A DNA stretch of 64,000 nt from Parabacteroides bouchesdurhonensis (lineage in GTDB: Bacteria; Bacteroidota; Bacteroidia; Bacteroidales; Tannerellaceae). The stretch is from the NCBI RefSeq assembly GCF_900186615.1, contig NZ_LT896588.1, positions 1,780,961 to 1,844,960 on the forward strand, read 5' to 3'. Of the stretch, positions 1-8,753 are shown piece by piece; position 1 is the stretch's first letter, and each line of letters starts with the position of its first letter. The notes beneath the pieces are model-generated. The model was not told the origin of the DNA, made no database searches, and saw nothing but the letters and a program-made list of their open reading frames with translations. Position numbers and translations under genes: made by a program.

Positions 1-2
1 CG

Positions 3-35
3 GTGGTCATGCTGATGGAATATAAAAGGAGGTAG
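3..35 (+). CDS. C-terminal tail of an upstream gene, possibly PP2C/SpoIIE-type phosphatase (partial)
   Basis: The reading frame open from the window edge ends VVMLMEYKRR-stop, and its stop overlaps the ribosome-binding site of the next gene. SpoIIE-type PP2C phosphatases commonly end in a hydrophobic strand followed by YK; the response regulator at 37027-38202 in this window ends similarly (DDMTMLAIVYK). A phosphatase, an RsbW-like kinase and a STAS antagonist form a standard partner-switching operon, so the context fits. Only 10 codons are visible. The family assignment is an inference from context. Confidence 0.35.
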   Translation: MVMLMEYKRR

Positions 36-41
36 CTATAT

Positions 42-455
42 ATGCAAAAAGCATTGTCTATTAAAAATGATATAAAGGAACTGAACCGGATGAACCTGTT
101 TCTAGAGGAAGTTGGAAAGGATTTTCATTTGGAATCTTCCTTTTTAGTGAAATTGAATCTGGTATTGGAGGAAGCAGTGTCTAATATTATTTTTTATGCG
201 TATAAGCCTGGTGAAGTTGATCGTCCGATAGATATTATATTGTCATATACCGATTTGCTGGCTGTTAAGCTTGTGGATAAAGGGAAACCTTTTGATCCGA
301 CGAAACGGGCGAATCCTGATATAACATTATCTTTAGAAGAACGTCCGATTGGAGGATTGGGGATCTTTTTAATTAAACAGATAATGGATGAAGTTACTTA
401 CAAGAGAGAGAACGGACAAAATATTTTAATCATGAAAAAAAGAATAAAAGTATAA
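42..455 (+). CDS. RsbW-like anti-sigma / serine-protein kinase (HATPase_c_2)
   Basis: A 137-aa GHKL-type ATPase of the anti-sigma regulatory factor family. The N-box region LVLEEAVSNIIFYAY (about residues 40-55) and the G1 box KLVDKGKPFDP (about 76-86) followed by GGLGIFLIKQIMDEV (about 103-118) are the nucleotide-binding motifs. In partner switching such a kinase phosphorylates a STAS antagonist and is opposed by a PP2C phosphatase; the STAS gene follows 3 bp downstream. A strong AGGAGG at 27-32 fixes the ATG at 42. Bacteroidetes versions need not act on SigB-like sigma factors, so the output partner is unknown. Confidence 0.85.
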   Translation: MQKALSIKNDIKELNRMNLFLEEVGKDFHLESSFLVKLNLVLEEAVSNIIFYAYKPGEVDRPIDIILSYTDLLAVKLVDKGKPFDPTKRANPDITLSLEERPIGGLGIFLIKQIMDEVTYKRENGQNILIMKKRIKV

Positions 456-458
456 TAT

Positions 459-770
459 ATGAATGATAATATGAAAGTAACAATTACAGAAGGGCCGGAA
501 GTGATAATAACTATTTCCGGCAGACTGGATACAAATAGCAGTGCGGATTTTGAAAAAACAATTGAACCTATCCTTTCCGGAACTGCTTTGAAGGTAAAAA
601 TGAATTGTACCGACTTGAAATATGTAAGTAGTTCCGGATTAAGATTGTTCCTTTTATTGCAGAAAAAACTTTCTCATCGGAACGGAACGTTGCGTTTGTG
701 CGGTTTGAGTGCTGATGTAAGAGAAGTATTTGATGTTACAGGCTTTTCTGCATTGTTCTTGATTGAATAA
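459..770 (+). CDS. STAS-domain anti-sigma factor antagonist
   Basis: A 103-aa single STAS domain of SpoIIAA/RsbV type. The motif NCTDLKYVSSSGLRLFLLL (about residues 49-67) holds the expected phospho-accepting serine in the D-x-S-S-x-G-L context. It begins 3 bp after the upstream kinase-like gene, so the two are surely co-transcribed. Expected role: the unphosphorylated form binds the RsbW-like protein and releases whatever that protein holds. No hairpin with a T tract follows the stop; a different inverted repeat lies at 817-858. Confidence 0.85.
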   Translation: MNDNMKVTITEGPEVIITISGRLDTNSSADFEKTIEPILSGTALKVKMNCTDLKYVSSSGLRLFLLLQKKLSHRNGTLRLCGLSADVREVFDVTGFSALFLIE

Positions 771-816
771 TAAAAAGATTATAAATGTACGCCGTCATGC
801 TGAATTTGAAGCATAA

Positions 817-858
817 AGTGTCTAATTTCTTTACACTACTATCAAATAATTAGACACT
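817..858. repeat. Inverted repeat, possible terminator of the partner-switching operon
   Basis: AGTGTCTAATT at 817-827 is repeated in perfect inverted form (AATTAGACACT) at 848-858 with a 20-nt loop. No long T run follows, so a Rho-independent terminator is only one reading; an operator is another. It lies 47 bp past the STAS gene and 123 bp before the permease start. Confidence 0.4.
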
Positions 859-859
859 C

Positions 860-997
860 TTGAATGTGGTTTGTGTTATTAATCTATTGATAGTTAGTTG
901 TTTGTATGTTTTGGCATGCTTTTTGATTATTTATATTATATAGTTGTAACTATTTATAGGTGAGACTAAATTAATTAAATATGCAAACCACATTCAA
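860..997. repeat. Long-range inverted repeat spanning the permease start codon
   Basis: TTGAATGTGGTTTG at 860-873 is the exact reverse complement of 984-997, which are codons 2-6 of the permease gene. Allowing two G-U pairs, the match extends to 876/981 and includes the ATG, giving a 17-bp helix if both segments lie on one RNA. This could mask the start region. The transcription start is unknown, and a weak -7-like TATAGTTG at 939-946 would exclude the upstream arm from the mRNA. Confidence 0.4.
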
Positions 998-3428
998 AAA
1001 TTTACTTTACGTCCTTACGCGTTATAAGTTGGCAACAGCCACTAATCTTTTAGGGTTGAGTTTTGCTTTTGTGTTGTTTATTCTGATTTGGATACATGTA
1101 AACCATGAATATAGTTTTGATACATCCATACCTGATAGAGAGCGGATTTTTCAACTTGAGAATATGCGTAATGATGGGATATGGGAAGCCAACTTCTCTC
1201 GTCCCCAGCTTGAACGTTTTATTGCGGCCTCACCCGGTATAGAAGCTGCAGCAGTTACAAATAATCTGGTTTATTCTTCTGTCCGTTTAGGGGTTTCTAC
1301 CAGCAGAGATGTTGATGGAAAGAGCTATATGGAACAAGTGGAACGAATAACGGTGGGATATACAAAAGTGTTTGGTTTTGAGATGGTAACCGGAAACACG
1401 GATTGCCTGACACATCCGGATGGTATATTGATATCGGAAAGTATGGCCCGGAAATTTTTCGGTGAGGATAATCCGGTTGGTAAACCTCTTTATTTTTCGG
1501 AATTTGGAAGCACTGAGGCCACAGATATATATGGACTCCATTTTGAACCGGTATATATAGTTGGCGGGGTTTATCGTGATTTTCCGGAAAACACCCGTTT
1601 GAAAAATGCGTTATATCTTCCAATCATGGAAAATGAAATGATGGAAGACTGGAATACCGGTCCATATTATTGTTACCTGTTGATGTCGTCTCCGGAAACC
1701 GTTTCGGCTATGGTTAATCAATATGTGACTGATAGTAAGGAATTTCTTAAAAATTTTGCGATTGAAGATATTCGTCTCAGACCTTTGACTGATCTTTATT
1801 TTGGTCAGCAGGTACGCGCAGACGCCGCCCCTGTAGGTGATAAATTGAGGACGAATATGTTGTTTTTTATTGCAATTCTGATTATAGGTATTGCGATGGT
1901 TAATTATATAAATCTCTCAATCGCATTGGCTCCCATACGTACCAAGTCGATTACCGTTCAAAAAGTATTGGGTAGTTCGGATATGACGCTTCGGAAATAT
2001 CTTGTGCTGGAGTCTTTGGTAATAACAGTATTGGCTTTTTGTATAGCTCTACTTTTTGTCTTTCTTTTAAGTGATATACAATGGGTTGCAGATATGTTAG
2101 GACATCAGTTGGATTTATTCTCCAACTGGAAGATTTTAGCAAAGACTTTATTTATTGTGCTAGTATGTGGTATCCTGGCCGGAATATATCCAGCTTTTTA
2201 TATAACGTCTTTCCCTCCGGTGATGGCTCTGAATAAATCTTTCACTCTTAGCGATAGAGCGAAAAATACCCGGAAATTGCTGATAGGATTCCAGTTTGTT
2301 ATTTCAATTACGTTGGTGGTCGGTTCGCTGTTCATTTTTTTGCAAAATAAATATATAGGAAATGTTGATTTGGGATTTGACAAAGACCATATCATGGAAG
2401 TAAGATTAAGTGTAGGAGCTGCGTTGAATAAGAGTGAATTGTTTAAAGCCCGTCTTTTGGAGAATCCCGATATCAGTGGGGTTGCCTTTAGTGAGTTTAA
2501 ATTTGTTTCGGATGAGTCCCGCTCCTTCATTGGATATAATTACGAAGGACAACATTCATATATGAGTTGGCTGGGAGTTTCTTCTCATTTCCCTGAGTTA
2601 ATGAATATGAAGATGATTGCCGGTCGATATTTCCGCCCGTCGGATGAGGCGCCGGATAATAACCAGCCTGTATGTATTTTAAGCGAAAGTGCGGCAAGAG
2701 ATATTGTATCTCATTTTACTTCCGGCGAAATAAATGATCTTTCGGATATAGTAGGAACAAACATCTTGGATAATAATGCTCCGGTACAAATCGTAGGTAT
2801 TTTTGAAGATGTTCACTATGAATCGCTGTATAAAAAAATGCGTCCGCTGGGACTTTGGGTATCGGCGGAGAACCATTATCGCCGTACAGTGCCGGAAAGA
2901 TATTCGTATGTGAAAATTGCCGGCGGAGATCCACGCGCAGCAATCGAACACATCCGTAAAGTAGCGGAAGAATTAATACCGGGATATCCGGTGGATATCC
3001 ATTTTTTTGATTCTGTATTAGATGAGCTTTACTATAAAAGTCAGAAACAGGGAGCATTGGTTACCGTTCTATGTCTTCTAGCGGTGTTTTTATCGATGGT
3101 CGGAGTATTCGGACTGGTTATCTTTGAGTTGCAAGGCCGGGAAAAAGAGATTGCTGTACGCAAAATCTTTGGCTCTACGGTTCGACAGATTCTTTGGATG
3201 TTAAACTCGTCTTTTCTTCGGATTACACTTGTTTGTTTTGTCATTTCAATTCCTATTGCTTATTATGGCGTAAATGTATGGTTGCAAAGTTTTGCTTATA
3301 AAACACCTGTCTATTTGTGGGTATTTGTCGTGGCATTGCTGATCATCACTTTACTTACGTCATTGACAGTTACATTTCAGAGCTATCGTGCGGCTACCGC
3401 AAATCCGGCTTCCAAGTTGGGTCATTGA
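981..3428 (+). CDS. ABC transporter permease, FtsX/MacB family, two-domain type
   Basis: 815 aa with duplicated MacB_PCD-FtsX architecture. A membrane segment lies at about 24-40, a periplasmic domain at about 45-285, three membrane segments between about 293 and 406, a further segment at about 432-455, a second periplasmic domain to about 680, and three final segments (about 690-800). GREKEIAVRKIFGST before the last segments is the typical FtsX-family cytosolic turn. Such proteins normally need an ABC ATPase, but none is adjacent. Related genes in Bacteroidetes are often dispersed copies in multi-permease families. The substrate cannot be told; lipid or peptide export and envelope stress roles are known for the superfamily. 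Confidence 0.85.
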   Translation: MQTTFKNLLYVLTRYKLATATNLLGLSFAFVLFILIWIHVNHEYSFDTSIPDRERIFQLENMRNDGIWEANFSRPQLERFIAASPGIEAAAVTNNLVYSSVRLGVSTSRDVDGKSYMEQVERITVGYTKVFGFEMVTGNTDCLTHPDGILISESMARKFFGEDNPVGKPLYFSEFGSTEATDIYGLHFEPVYIVGGVYRDFPENTRLKNALYLPIMENEMMEDWNTGPYYCYLLMSSPETVSAMVNQYVTDSKEFLKNFAIEDIRLRPLTDLYFGQQVRADAAPVGDKLRTNMLFFIAILIIGIAMVNYINLSIALAPIRTKSITVQKVLGSSDMTLRKYLVLESLVITVLAFCIALLFVFLLSDIQWVADMLGHQLDLFSNWKILAKTLFIVLVCGILAGIYPAFYITSFPPVMALNKSFTLSDRAKNTRKLLIGFQFVISITLVVGSLFIFLQNKYIGNVDLGFDKDHIMEVRLSVGAALNKSELFKARLLENPDISGVAFSEFKFVSDESRSFIGYNYEGQHSYMSWLGVSSHFPELMNMKMIAGRYFRPSDEAPDNNQPVCILSESAARDIVSHFTSGEINDLSDIVGTNILDNNAPVQIVGIFEDVHYESLYKKMRPLGLWVSAENHYRRTVPERYSYVKIAGGDPRAAIEHIRKVAEELIPGYPVDIHFFDSVLDELYYKSQKQGALVTVLCLLAVFLSMVGVFGLVIFELQGREKEIAVRKIFGSTVRQILWMLNSSFLRITLVCFVISIPIAYYGVNVWLQSFAYKTPVYLWVFVVALLIITLLTSLTVTFQSYRAATANPASKLGH

Positions 3429-3447
3429 TATTAACATACTTATGCTA

Positions 3448-3491
3448 ACCGTACCCAAGAATGCGTTAAGAATCGCAAGCTTGGGTACGGT
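3448..3491. terminator. Bidirectional terminator hairpin
   Basis: ACCGTACCCAAG at 3448-3459 pairs perfectly with 3480-3491, and an inner TGCG/CGCA pair (3462-3465, 3474-3477) lengthens the stem. It lies between convergent genes (permease ending 3428, lipoprotein ending 3520). There is no strong T tract on either side, so efficiency is uncertain. Confidence 0.6.
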
Positions 3492-3519
3492 CTTACCGGT
3501 TGATCCTGTTTTAAGGTAT

Positions 3520-4464
3520 TTATTCTACCGGAATATCTTCTGTAGGGTCATCCCATGCGCCTTCCCCGGCGATAATTAATGTGAATGTTTCATCTACATT
3601 TTTAGGAGAATAAAGTTTTCCTTTATATCGGATAATTTTGTTTTCAATAGGAGTAATATTGTTTATTTCCCTTTGCTGAATAACCGATCCGTCGGTATCT
3701 ACAGCAATTAATATAGCAGATAATGTTTCGTTGCCGGAAGGAATCAACGAGTAGAAACTATGTGTTGGAGCTGGTTGTTCTTTTTCTTCTGCGACGAATG
3801 AATAAGGTATGCTGAATGAATTTATATGTTCTGTACTTTTTCCTGTAAATAAATCTACTTTGCTAAAATAAGGCTTTACCGTTATGTCTAAACTTTTTAT
3901 GTTTGACGGAACGGCTTCTTCCGAAACAAATTCGATCCGGCTGACTATACGTTTTAGTTCTATTTCGTCCCTTACTGTTTCATTTCCATTTATCGGTAAT
4001 ATAGTGCAAGCATGAAATGTATCGGATACTTTATCAAAACAAATTGTATGGTCCGACAAGGTTGCTGTGGCTGATGAATGGGCCAGAAAGGCAATCTTAT
4101 AATTTCCTGCCGGGAGAGAGTCGTAGACAATGCCGAAATCTTCATCTGTCGGAATAAATTGTTTGTGATGGATAAGTTTCTCAGGACTTTCCGTATTGTC
4201 GTAAACAACGTACTCAATTCGGTTGAATAACATTTCTTCCGGAGTCTCCGTATCGTCTCCGGGCGAACTTTCCTTTAGGACAGGTTCCGGTATTGAAAAT
4301 GCAGGGATACTGCGTTTTTCGGGGAATGGAAGAATCTCTTTTTTTAATTGTACGGAGAACTGAACCGGATACATTTTGTCTGCCGTGTTTTGTTTTGTAT
4401 CCATAGATTGGCAACCAGCCAAGCAGAGAATGCCGGCTAAAGCCAGCAACGCTTTCTTTTTCAT
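3520..4464 (-). CDS. FimB/Mfa2-like fimbrial-type lipoprotein
   Basis: 314 aa. The N-terminus MKKKALLALAGILCLAGCQS is a lipoprotein signal with lipobox LAGC, so the mature protein starts at Cys18 and is probably outer-membrane attached. The central segment ELKRIVSRIEFVSEEAVPSN followed by strand-rich sequence resembles the FimB/Mfa2 anchor subunits of Bacteroidales type V pili, where the first Ig-like domain ends in a similar RxVxRIE strand. No other fimbrial gene (FimA, Mfa1) is nearby, so it is a stand-alone member or a surface lipoprotein of the same fold. It is monocistronic, with its own terminator. Confidence 0.6.
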   Translation of the reverse strand: MKKKALLALAGILCLAGCQSMDTKQNTADKMYPVQFSVQLKKEILPFPEKRSIPAFSIPEPVLKESSPGDDTETPEEMLFNRIEYVVYDNTESPEKLIHHKQFIPTDEDFGIVYDSLPAGNYKIAFLAHSSATATLSDHTICFDKVSDTFHACTILPINGNETVRDEIELKRIVSRIEFVSEEAVPSNIKSLDITVKPYFSKVDLFTGKSTEHINSFSIPYSFVAEEKEQPAPTHSFYSLIPSGNETLSAILIAVDTDGSVIQQREINNITPIENKIIRYKGKLYSPKNVDETFTLIIAGEGAWDDPTEDIPVE

Positions 4465-4542
4465 AGTTGGTGTATGATTAAATTAGTAATGGCTGCAAAG
4501 GACGTATTTATTTTTTAATTTAGAAAATATTAAGTTCATCAA

Positions 4543-4574
4543 ATTGATAAACGTTAATTATTTGTATAGCTTTG
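4543..4574 (+). promoter_or_regulatory. Bacteroidetes-type promoter
   Basis: ATTG at 4543-4546, a 20-bp spacer and TAGCTTTG at 4567-4574 match the -33/-7 consensus. The predicted start is about 4581, giving a 30-nt leader to the ATG at 4614. Confidence 0.6.
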
Positions 4575-4613
4575 TCCAACCACATAGGTGTTTTATCGAG
4601 GAAAATTAATGCC

Positions 4614-5768
4614 ATGAATCGAAAACTGAAAATGGGAATGATAGGCGGCGGCGAAGGTTCTTTTATCGGAGCTGTTCATCGTATGGCTGCCAATTTAGAC
4701 GGACAGATCGAACTGGTCTGCGGGTGTTTTAGTTCTGATCCGGAGAATTCAAAACGTACCGGTCTTTCTTTATTCTTGCCTGAACACCGGATTTACAATA
4801 CATATAAAGAAATGATAGAAAAAGAGTCGTCTTTCCCGGAAGGTGAGCGGATGGATTTTGTTTCTATCGTTACGCCTAACCATCTCCATTTTGAACCGGC
4901 TACATTTGCCTTGGAACATGGTTTTCATGTGGTATTGGATAAACCGCTGACTTACACGTTGGGCGAAGCATATTCATTATGGAAAAAAGTAAAAAGTTCA
5001 GGTAAATTATTTGCTTTAACGCATACATACACAGGTTATCCGATGGTAAAAGAAGCCCGCTTGCGGGTACAGCGGGGGGATATCGGAAAGATACGCCGTA
5101 TTTATGTCCAGTATACGCAAGGGTGGTTGTATGATGATTGTGCTGGTACAAATAAACAAGCTTCATGGCGGGTAGATCCTAAACGTTCGGGGAAAGCCGG
5201 TTGTATGGGCGATATTGGTACGCATGCGTTTAATCTGGCTGAATATATAACGGGTTTGAAGGCGGTTGAAGTATGTGCCGAACTGAATACTTTTGTTCCC
5301 GGACGTTTGCTGGATGATGATGGCGCCGCGTTTATCCGTTATGAAGGAGGTGCGCGTGGTGTACTGACTGCCACACAAATAGCAACCGGAGTGGAAAATG
5401 ATTTAAGTATCCGTATCTATGGTGAAAAAGGCGGATTGGAGTGGAAACAGGAAGAACCGAATACAATGATTCTCCGTTTTCCCGGACGACCGGCGGAGAT
5501 AATACGAACGTCTAACAGTTATATGTCGCCTGTTGCTGCTTACAATTCCCGTGTACCCGGCGGACATCCCGAAGGTTATCTGGAGGCGTTTGCTAATATT
5601 TACCGGAACTTTGCACAAGCATTACGAGCTACGCAGAATGGAGAAGAGCCTGAACCTGAAAGCCTGGATTTTCCTTCTATTGAAGAAGGTGTTCGTGGTA
5701 TGCAATTTGTTGAAACAATTGTGGTAGCCAGTGCAGATGATAGGAAATGGGTGAAAATGATAGATTGA
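4614..5768 (+). CDS. Gfo/Idh/MocA family oxidoreductase
   Basis: 384 aa. The N-terminal Rossmann fold begins MGMIGGGEGSFIGAVHR (dinucleotide-binding loop). EHGFHVVLDKPLTYTLGEAY carries the family's E/D-K-P catalytic-lysine motif, and CMGDIGTHAFNLAEYITG contains the conserved D-x-G-x-H site. Family members oxidise or reduce sugars, inositols or sugar acids with NAD(P); the substrate is not evident. The frame is open back to a TTG at 4572, but that codon lies inside the promoter -7 element, so ATG 4614 is used. It is followed after 33 bp by a secreted metallophosphoesterase, probably in the same operon. Confidence 0.85.
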   Translation: MNRKLKMGMIGGGEGSFIGAVHRMAANLDGQIELVCGCFSSDPENSKRTGLSLFLPEHRIYNTYKEMIEKESSFPEGERMDFVSIVTPNHLHFEPATFALEHGFHVVLDKPLTYTLGEAYSLWKKVKSSGKLFALTHTYTGYPMVKEARLRVQRGDIGKIRRIYVQYTQGWLYDDCAGTNKQASWRVDPKRSGKAGCMGDIGTHAFNLAEYITGLKAVEVCAELNTFVPGRLLDDDGAAFIRYEGGARGVLTATQIATGVENDLSIRIYGEKGGLEWKQEEPNTMILRFPGRPAEIIRTSNSYMSPVAAYNSRVPGGHPEGYLEAFANIYRNFAQALRATQNGEEPEPESLDFPSIEEGVRGMQFVETIVVASADDRKWVKMID

Positions 5769-5801
5769 ACATTATTACAAATTTAATAAAATAATTAGGA
5801 C

Positions 5802-6803
5802 ATGGATTTAAGAAAAGTGATGCTGTTGGGCGCATGTTGCCTGGCATCGGCAATTTGTTCTCTGGGGTTTGCCCAGAAGCCGGAACTAAAGTTCAATAAG
5901 GACAAAAAGTTTAAGATTGTGCAATTTACGGATTTGCATGTGGTATGGCAGGATAAACGTTCGGATGTGGCTTTTGAACGAATGAATCAGGTTTTAGACG
6001 AAGAGAAGCCTGATTTGGTTATTTTTACCGGTGATATAATTTATAGTAAACCTGCTGACCGGAATTTGCGGAATGTGCTGAAAACGGTGTCCGATCGCAA
6101 AATACCTTTTGCTTTTACTTTTGGCAATCACGACCATGAGCAAGGCATGACAAATGATGAATTGTTTGCTGCAGTTGCAGATATGCCTTATAATATCACA
6201 GTAGATGAGGTTCCTGAATTATCCGGTACCGGAAATTGCGCGTTGCCTGTTAAAGCTTCTAATAGCAATAAAACTGCTGCTGTTTTGTATTGTATCGATT
6301 CCCATGCCTATTCCCAACTGAAAGATGTAGAGGGATATGATTATATTAAATATGACCAGATTAATTGGTACTTGGATCGAAGCGCAGGCTTTACAAAAGA
6401 AAATGGTGGCGAGCCGCTTCCGGCTTTGGCATTTTTCCATATCGCTTTGCCGGAATATGCACAGGCTGCTTCGGATATGTCGGCTTGTTTGTATGGCATT
6501 CGCAAAGAGGTGGTTTGTTGCTCTCCATTGAACTCGGGTCTTTTTACGGCTATGAAACAAAGCAAAGATGTGATGGGCATATTCGTAGGGCATGACCATG
6601 ATGATGATTATGCTGTTTACTGGAAAGGTATCCTTTTGGCTTACGGACGTTTTACGGGTGGTAATACAGAGTATAATCATGTCCCGAACGGAGCTCGTGT
6701 GATAGAAATGAAAGAAGGTGAGCGCTCATTCCGTTCGTGGATTCGTACGAAGGCTGGCGTAGAACAGGAAACGACCTTCCCGGATGACTTTGTAAGGAAG
6801 TAA
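5802..6803 (+). CDS. Secreted calcineurin-like metallophosphoesterase
   Basis: 333 aa with a signal peptide (residues 1 to about 25, ending SLGFAQ). Metal-binding motifs occur in the usual order: FTDLH, FTGDII, GNHDHE, FFHIALPEY and GHDHDDD, the full set for a dinuclear phosphoesterase. This Bacteroidetes subgroup resembles purple-acid-phosphatase-like periplasmic enzymes. The substrate is unknown. It probably shares the transcript of the upstream oxidoreductase, and transcription likely ends at the palindrome at 6829-6882. Confidence 0.85.
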   Translation: MDLRKVMLLGACCLASAICSLGFAQKPELKFNKDKKFKIVQFTDLHVVWQDKRSDVAFERMNQVLDEEKPDLVIFTGDIIYSKPADRNLRNVLKTVSDRKIPFAFTFGNHDHEQGMTNDELFAAVADMPYNITVDEVPELSGTGNCALPVKASNSNKTAAVLYCIDSHAYSQLKDVEGYDYIKYDQINWYLDRSAGFTKENGGEPLPALAFFHIALPEYAQAASDMSACLYGIRKEVVCCSPLNSGLFTAMKQSKDVMGIFVGHDHDDDYAVYWKGILLAYGRFTGGNTEYNHVPNGARVIEMKEGERSFRSWIRTKAGVEQETTFPDDFVRK

Positions 6804-6828
6804 TCCGGTATTTCACGTTTTTCTATAA

Positions 6829-6882
6829 CATCCCGATCATTTTTCCAAATCATCCCGATGATTTGGAAAAATGATCGGGATG
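6829..6882. repeat. 22-bp-period palindromic element A (probable terminator)
   Basis: A perfect palindrome with 26-bp arms (6829-6854 and 6857-6882) and a 2-nt centre, followed by TTTTGTTT. ATCCCGAT cores start at 6830 and 6852, and the inverted core ATCGGGAT starts at 6874, exactly 22 bp apart. The position after a gene and the T-rich flank suit a Rho-independent terminator for the phosphoesterase. The same core and spacing recur at 25872-25923 and 54122-54151. Confidence 0.7.
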
Positions 6883-6967
6883 TTTTGTTTATGTCATCGA
6901 GAGAACCTTTCTGTCAACTTTAAACAAAAAACAACATCTTGCCTTACTTTTAGTGCTTAATAATGAT

Positions 6968-6975
6968 TAACTTTG
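6968..6975 (+). promoter_or_regulatory. Putative -7 element of the ddh operon
   Basis: TAACTTTG matches TAnnTTTG and sits 27 bp before the ddh ATG. No good -33 TTTG stands at the usual spacing. Confidence 0.45.
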
Positions 6976-7002
6976 CAGCTGATTGAAAAGTAAAACTAAA
7001 AT

Positions 7003-7899
7003 ATGAAAAAGATTAGAGCCGCCATTGTTGGATATGGCAACATCGGAAAGTATGTGTTAGAGGCCCTGGAAGCTGCTCCCGATTTTGAAGTAGCAGGTGT
7101 TGTACGTCGTAATCCGAATGACGTACCGGATGAATTGAAACCATATGCTGTGGTAGACAGCATCACTAAGTTGGATAAGGTTGATGTGGCCGTATTGGCT
7201 ACTCCTACACGTAAAGTAGAAGCGTTTGCAAAAGAAATTCTGGCTCTTGGAATCAATACGGTTGATAGTTTTGATATTCATGGAGGTATTGCCGATTTGC
7301 GCCGTTCGTTGGATGCTGTGGCCAAAGCGCACAATACCGTTGCGGTGATCTCCGCCGGTTGGGATCCGGGAAGTGACTCCGTAGTCCGTGCCTTGTTGGA
7401 AGCAATTGTTCCGAAGGGAATTACTTATACAAATTTCGGTCCGGGTATGAGCATGGGGCATACCGTAGCCGTGAAAGCTATTGAAGGCGTGAAAGCCGCT
7501 TTAAGTATGACAATACCTTTAGGTACAGGTGTCCACCGTCGTATGGTATATATCGAAGTGAAAGATGGATACGACTTTAAGCAGGTTGCCGCCGCAATTA
7601 AAGCGGATGACTACTTTGCCCATGACGAAACACATGTGATGCAGGTTGAATGCGTAGATAATCTGTTGGATATGGGACATGGCGTTAATTTGGTTCGAAA
7701 AGGTGTTTCCGGCAAGACGCAGAATCAGTTGATCGAATTTGATATGAAGATCAATAATCCGGCACTCACAGCACAGATACTTGTGTCGGTAGCCCGTGCA
7801 AGCTTCAAACAGCAACCGGGTGCATATACAATGATTGAATTGCCGGTAATAGATATGCTTTACGGCGAAAAAGAAGACCTGATTAGAAGACTCGTTTAA
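7003..7899 (+). CDS. ddh: meso-diaminopimelate D-dehydrogenase
   Basis: 298 aa. It catalyses the NADPH-dependent interconversion of tetrahydrodipicolinate plus ammonia with meso-diaminopimelate, the one-step route for lysine and peptidoglycan precursor synthesis. The N-terminal dinucleotide-binding loop is AAIVGYGNIGKYVLEAL. AGWDPGSDSVVRALLEA and FGPGMSMGHTVAVKAIEGV match the substrate-domain signatures of bacterial Ddh, and the length is close to the roughly 320-aa family norm. It is the first gene of a tight operon (10 bp to lgt). The start is chosen at the first ATG after the -7 element. Confidence 0.93.
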   Translation: MKKIRAAIVGYGNIGKYVLEALEAAPDFEVAGVVRRNPNDVPDELKPYAVVDSITKLDKVDVAVLATPTRKVEAFAKEILALGINTVDSFDIHGGIADLRRSLDAVAKAHNTVAVISAGWDPGSDSVVRALLEAIVPKGITYTNFGPGMSMGHTVAVKAIEGVKAALSMTIPLGTGVHRRMVYIEVKDGYDFKQVAAAIKADDYFAHDETHVMQVECVDNLLDMGHGVNLVRKGVSGKTQNQLIEFDMKINNPALTAQILVSVARASFKQQPGAYTMIELPVIDMLYGEKEDLIRRLV

Positions 7900-7909
7900 A
7901 CGTAAAAAT

Positions 7910-8743
7910 ATGTTGGATTTTATTACCTGGACGGCTGATCCCGCCATCTTTTCTATCGGACCTCGTGAAATACGCTGGTACGGACTTGCGTTCGCTATTG
8001 GTTTCTGGATAGGGTATATGATTGTGGACCGGATGTGGAAAAATGAAAAACTTCCACCGGCATGGATCGATTCACTACTTATTTATACCGTGTTGGGAAC
8101 AGTGATAGGTGCCCGTTTAGGACATTGCCTGTTTTATGATCCGGGATATTATCTGGCTAATCCGATCGAAATATTTAAAGTATGGGAAGGTGGTTTGGCA
8201 AGCCATGGCGGTACGCTGGGTATTGTTATTGCCATTTATTTCTACTCAAAGCGTGTGAGCCATAAAAGCATGTTGTGGACATTTGATAAATTGGTTGTCC
8301 CTACAGGACTGGTTGCCGCTATGATACGTCTGGGTAATTTAATGAATCATGAGATATATGGACATCCTACATATTTACCTTGGGGATTCCGTTTCATCGA
8401 GAATCTGCATGCGTGGAAAAGAGGTGCAGAACCTATATTCACAGTTCCGAGCCATCCCACACAACTATATGAAGCCATTTCCTATTTAATTACTTTTGTC
8501 TTGTGCATGTGGCTTTACTTTAAGAAAGACGCCTGGAAGAAAGAAGGACTTATTTTCGGTGTCTTTATGATTTGTGTGTTTGGCTCACGTTTCTTTATCG
8601 AGTTCCTGAAAAATAATCAGGAAGAATTTGAAGCAGGTATGATTCTGAATATGGGACAATTGCTTAGTATACCATTTGTTCTGGCTGGTTGCTACTTTGT
8701 GTGGAGGGCGCTGAATAATGGGAAATCAAAAATTAAAAGTTGA
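7910..8743 (+). CDS. lgt: Prolipoprotein diacylglyceryl transferase
   Basis: 277 aa inner-membrane enzyme that transfers diacylglycerol from phosphatidylglycerol to the lipobox cysteine of preprolipoproteins, the first step in maturing the many lipoproteins encoded in this window. About seven membrane segments are visible. Signatures include ASHGGTLGIVIAIYFYSKR (HGG motif, about residue 99) and IRLGNLMNHEIYGHPT (the Lgt R-x-G-N-x-x-N-x-E signature). It sits 10 bp after ddh and 10 bp before the flavodiiron gene. Confidence 0.95.
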   Translation: MLDFITWTADPAIFSIGPREIRWYGLAFAIGFWIGYMIVDRMWKNEKLPPAWIDSLLIYTVLGTVIGARLGHCLFYDPGYYLANPIEIFKVWEGGLASHGGTLGIVIAIYFYSKRVSHKSMLWTFDKLVVPTGLVAAMIRLGNLMNHEIYGHPTYLPWGFRFIENLHAWKRGAEPIFTVPSHPTQLYEAISYLITFVLCMWLYFKKDAWKKEGLIFGVFMICVFGSRFFIEFLKNNQEEFEAGMILNMGQLLSIPFVLAGCYFVWRALNNGKSKIKS

Positions 8744-8753
8744 ATTTTAGAGA

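Noticed and set aside
1297-1623. Minus-strand ORF inside the FtsX-type permease gene
   Set aside because: Shadow of a strongly supported coding frame, with no motif or start signal.
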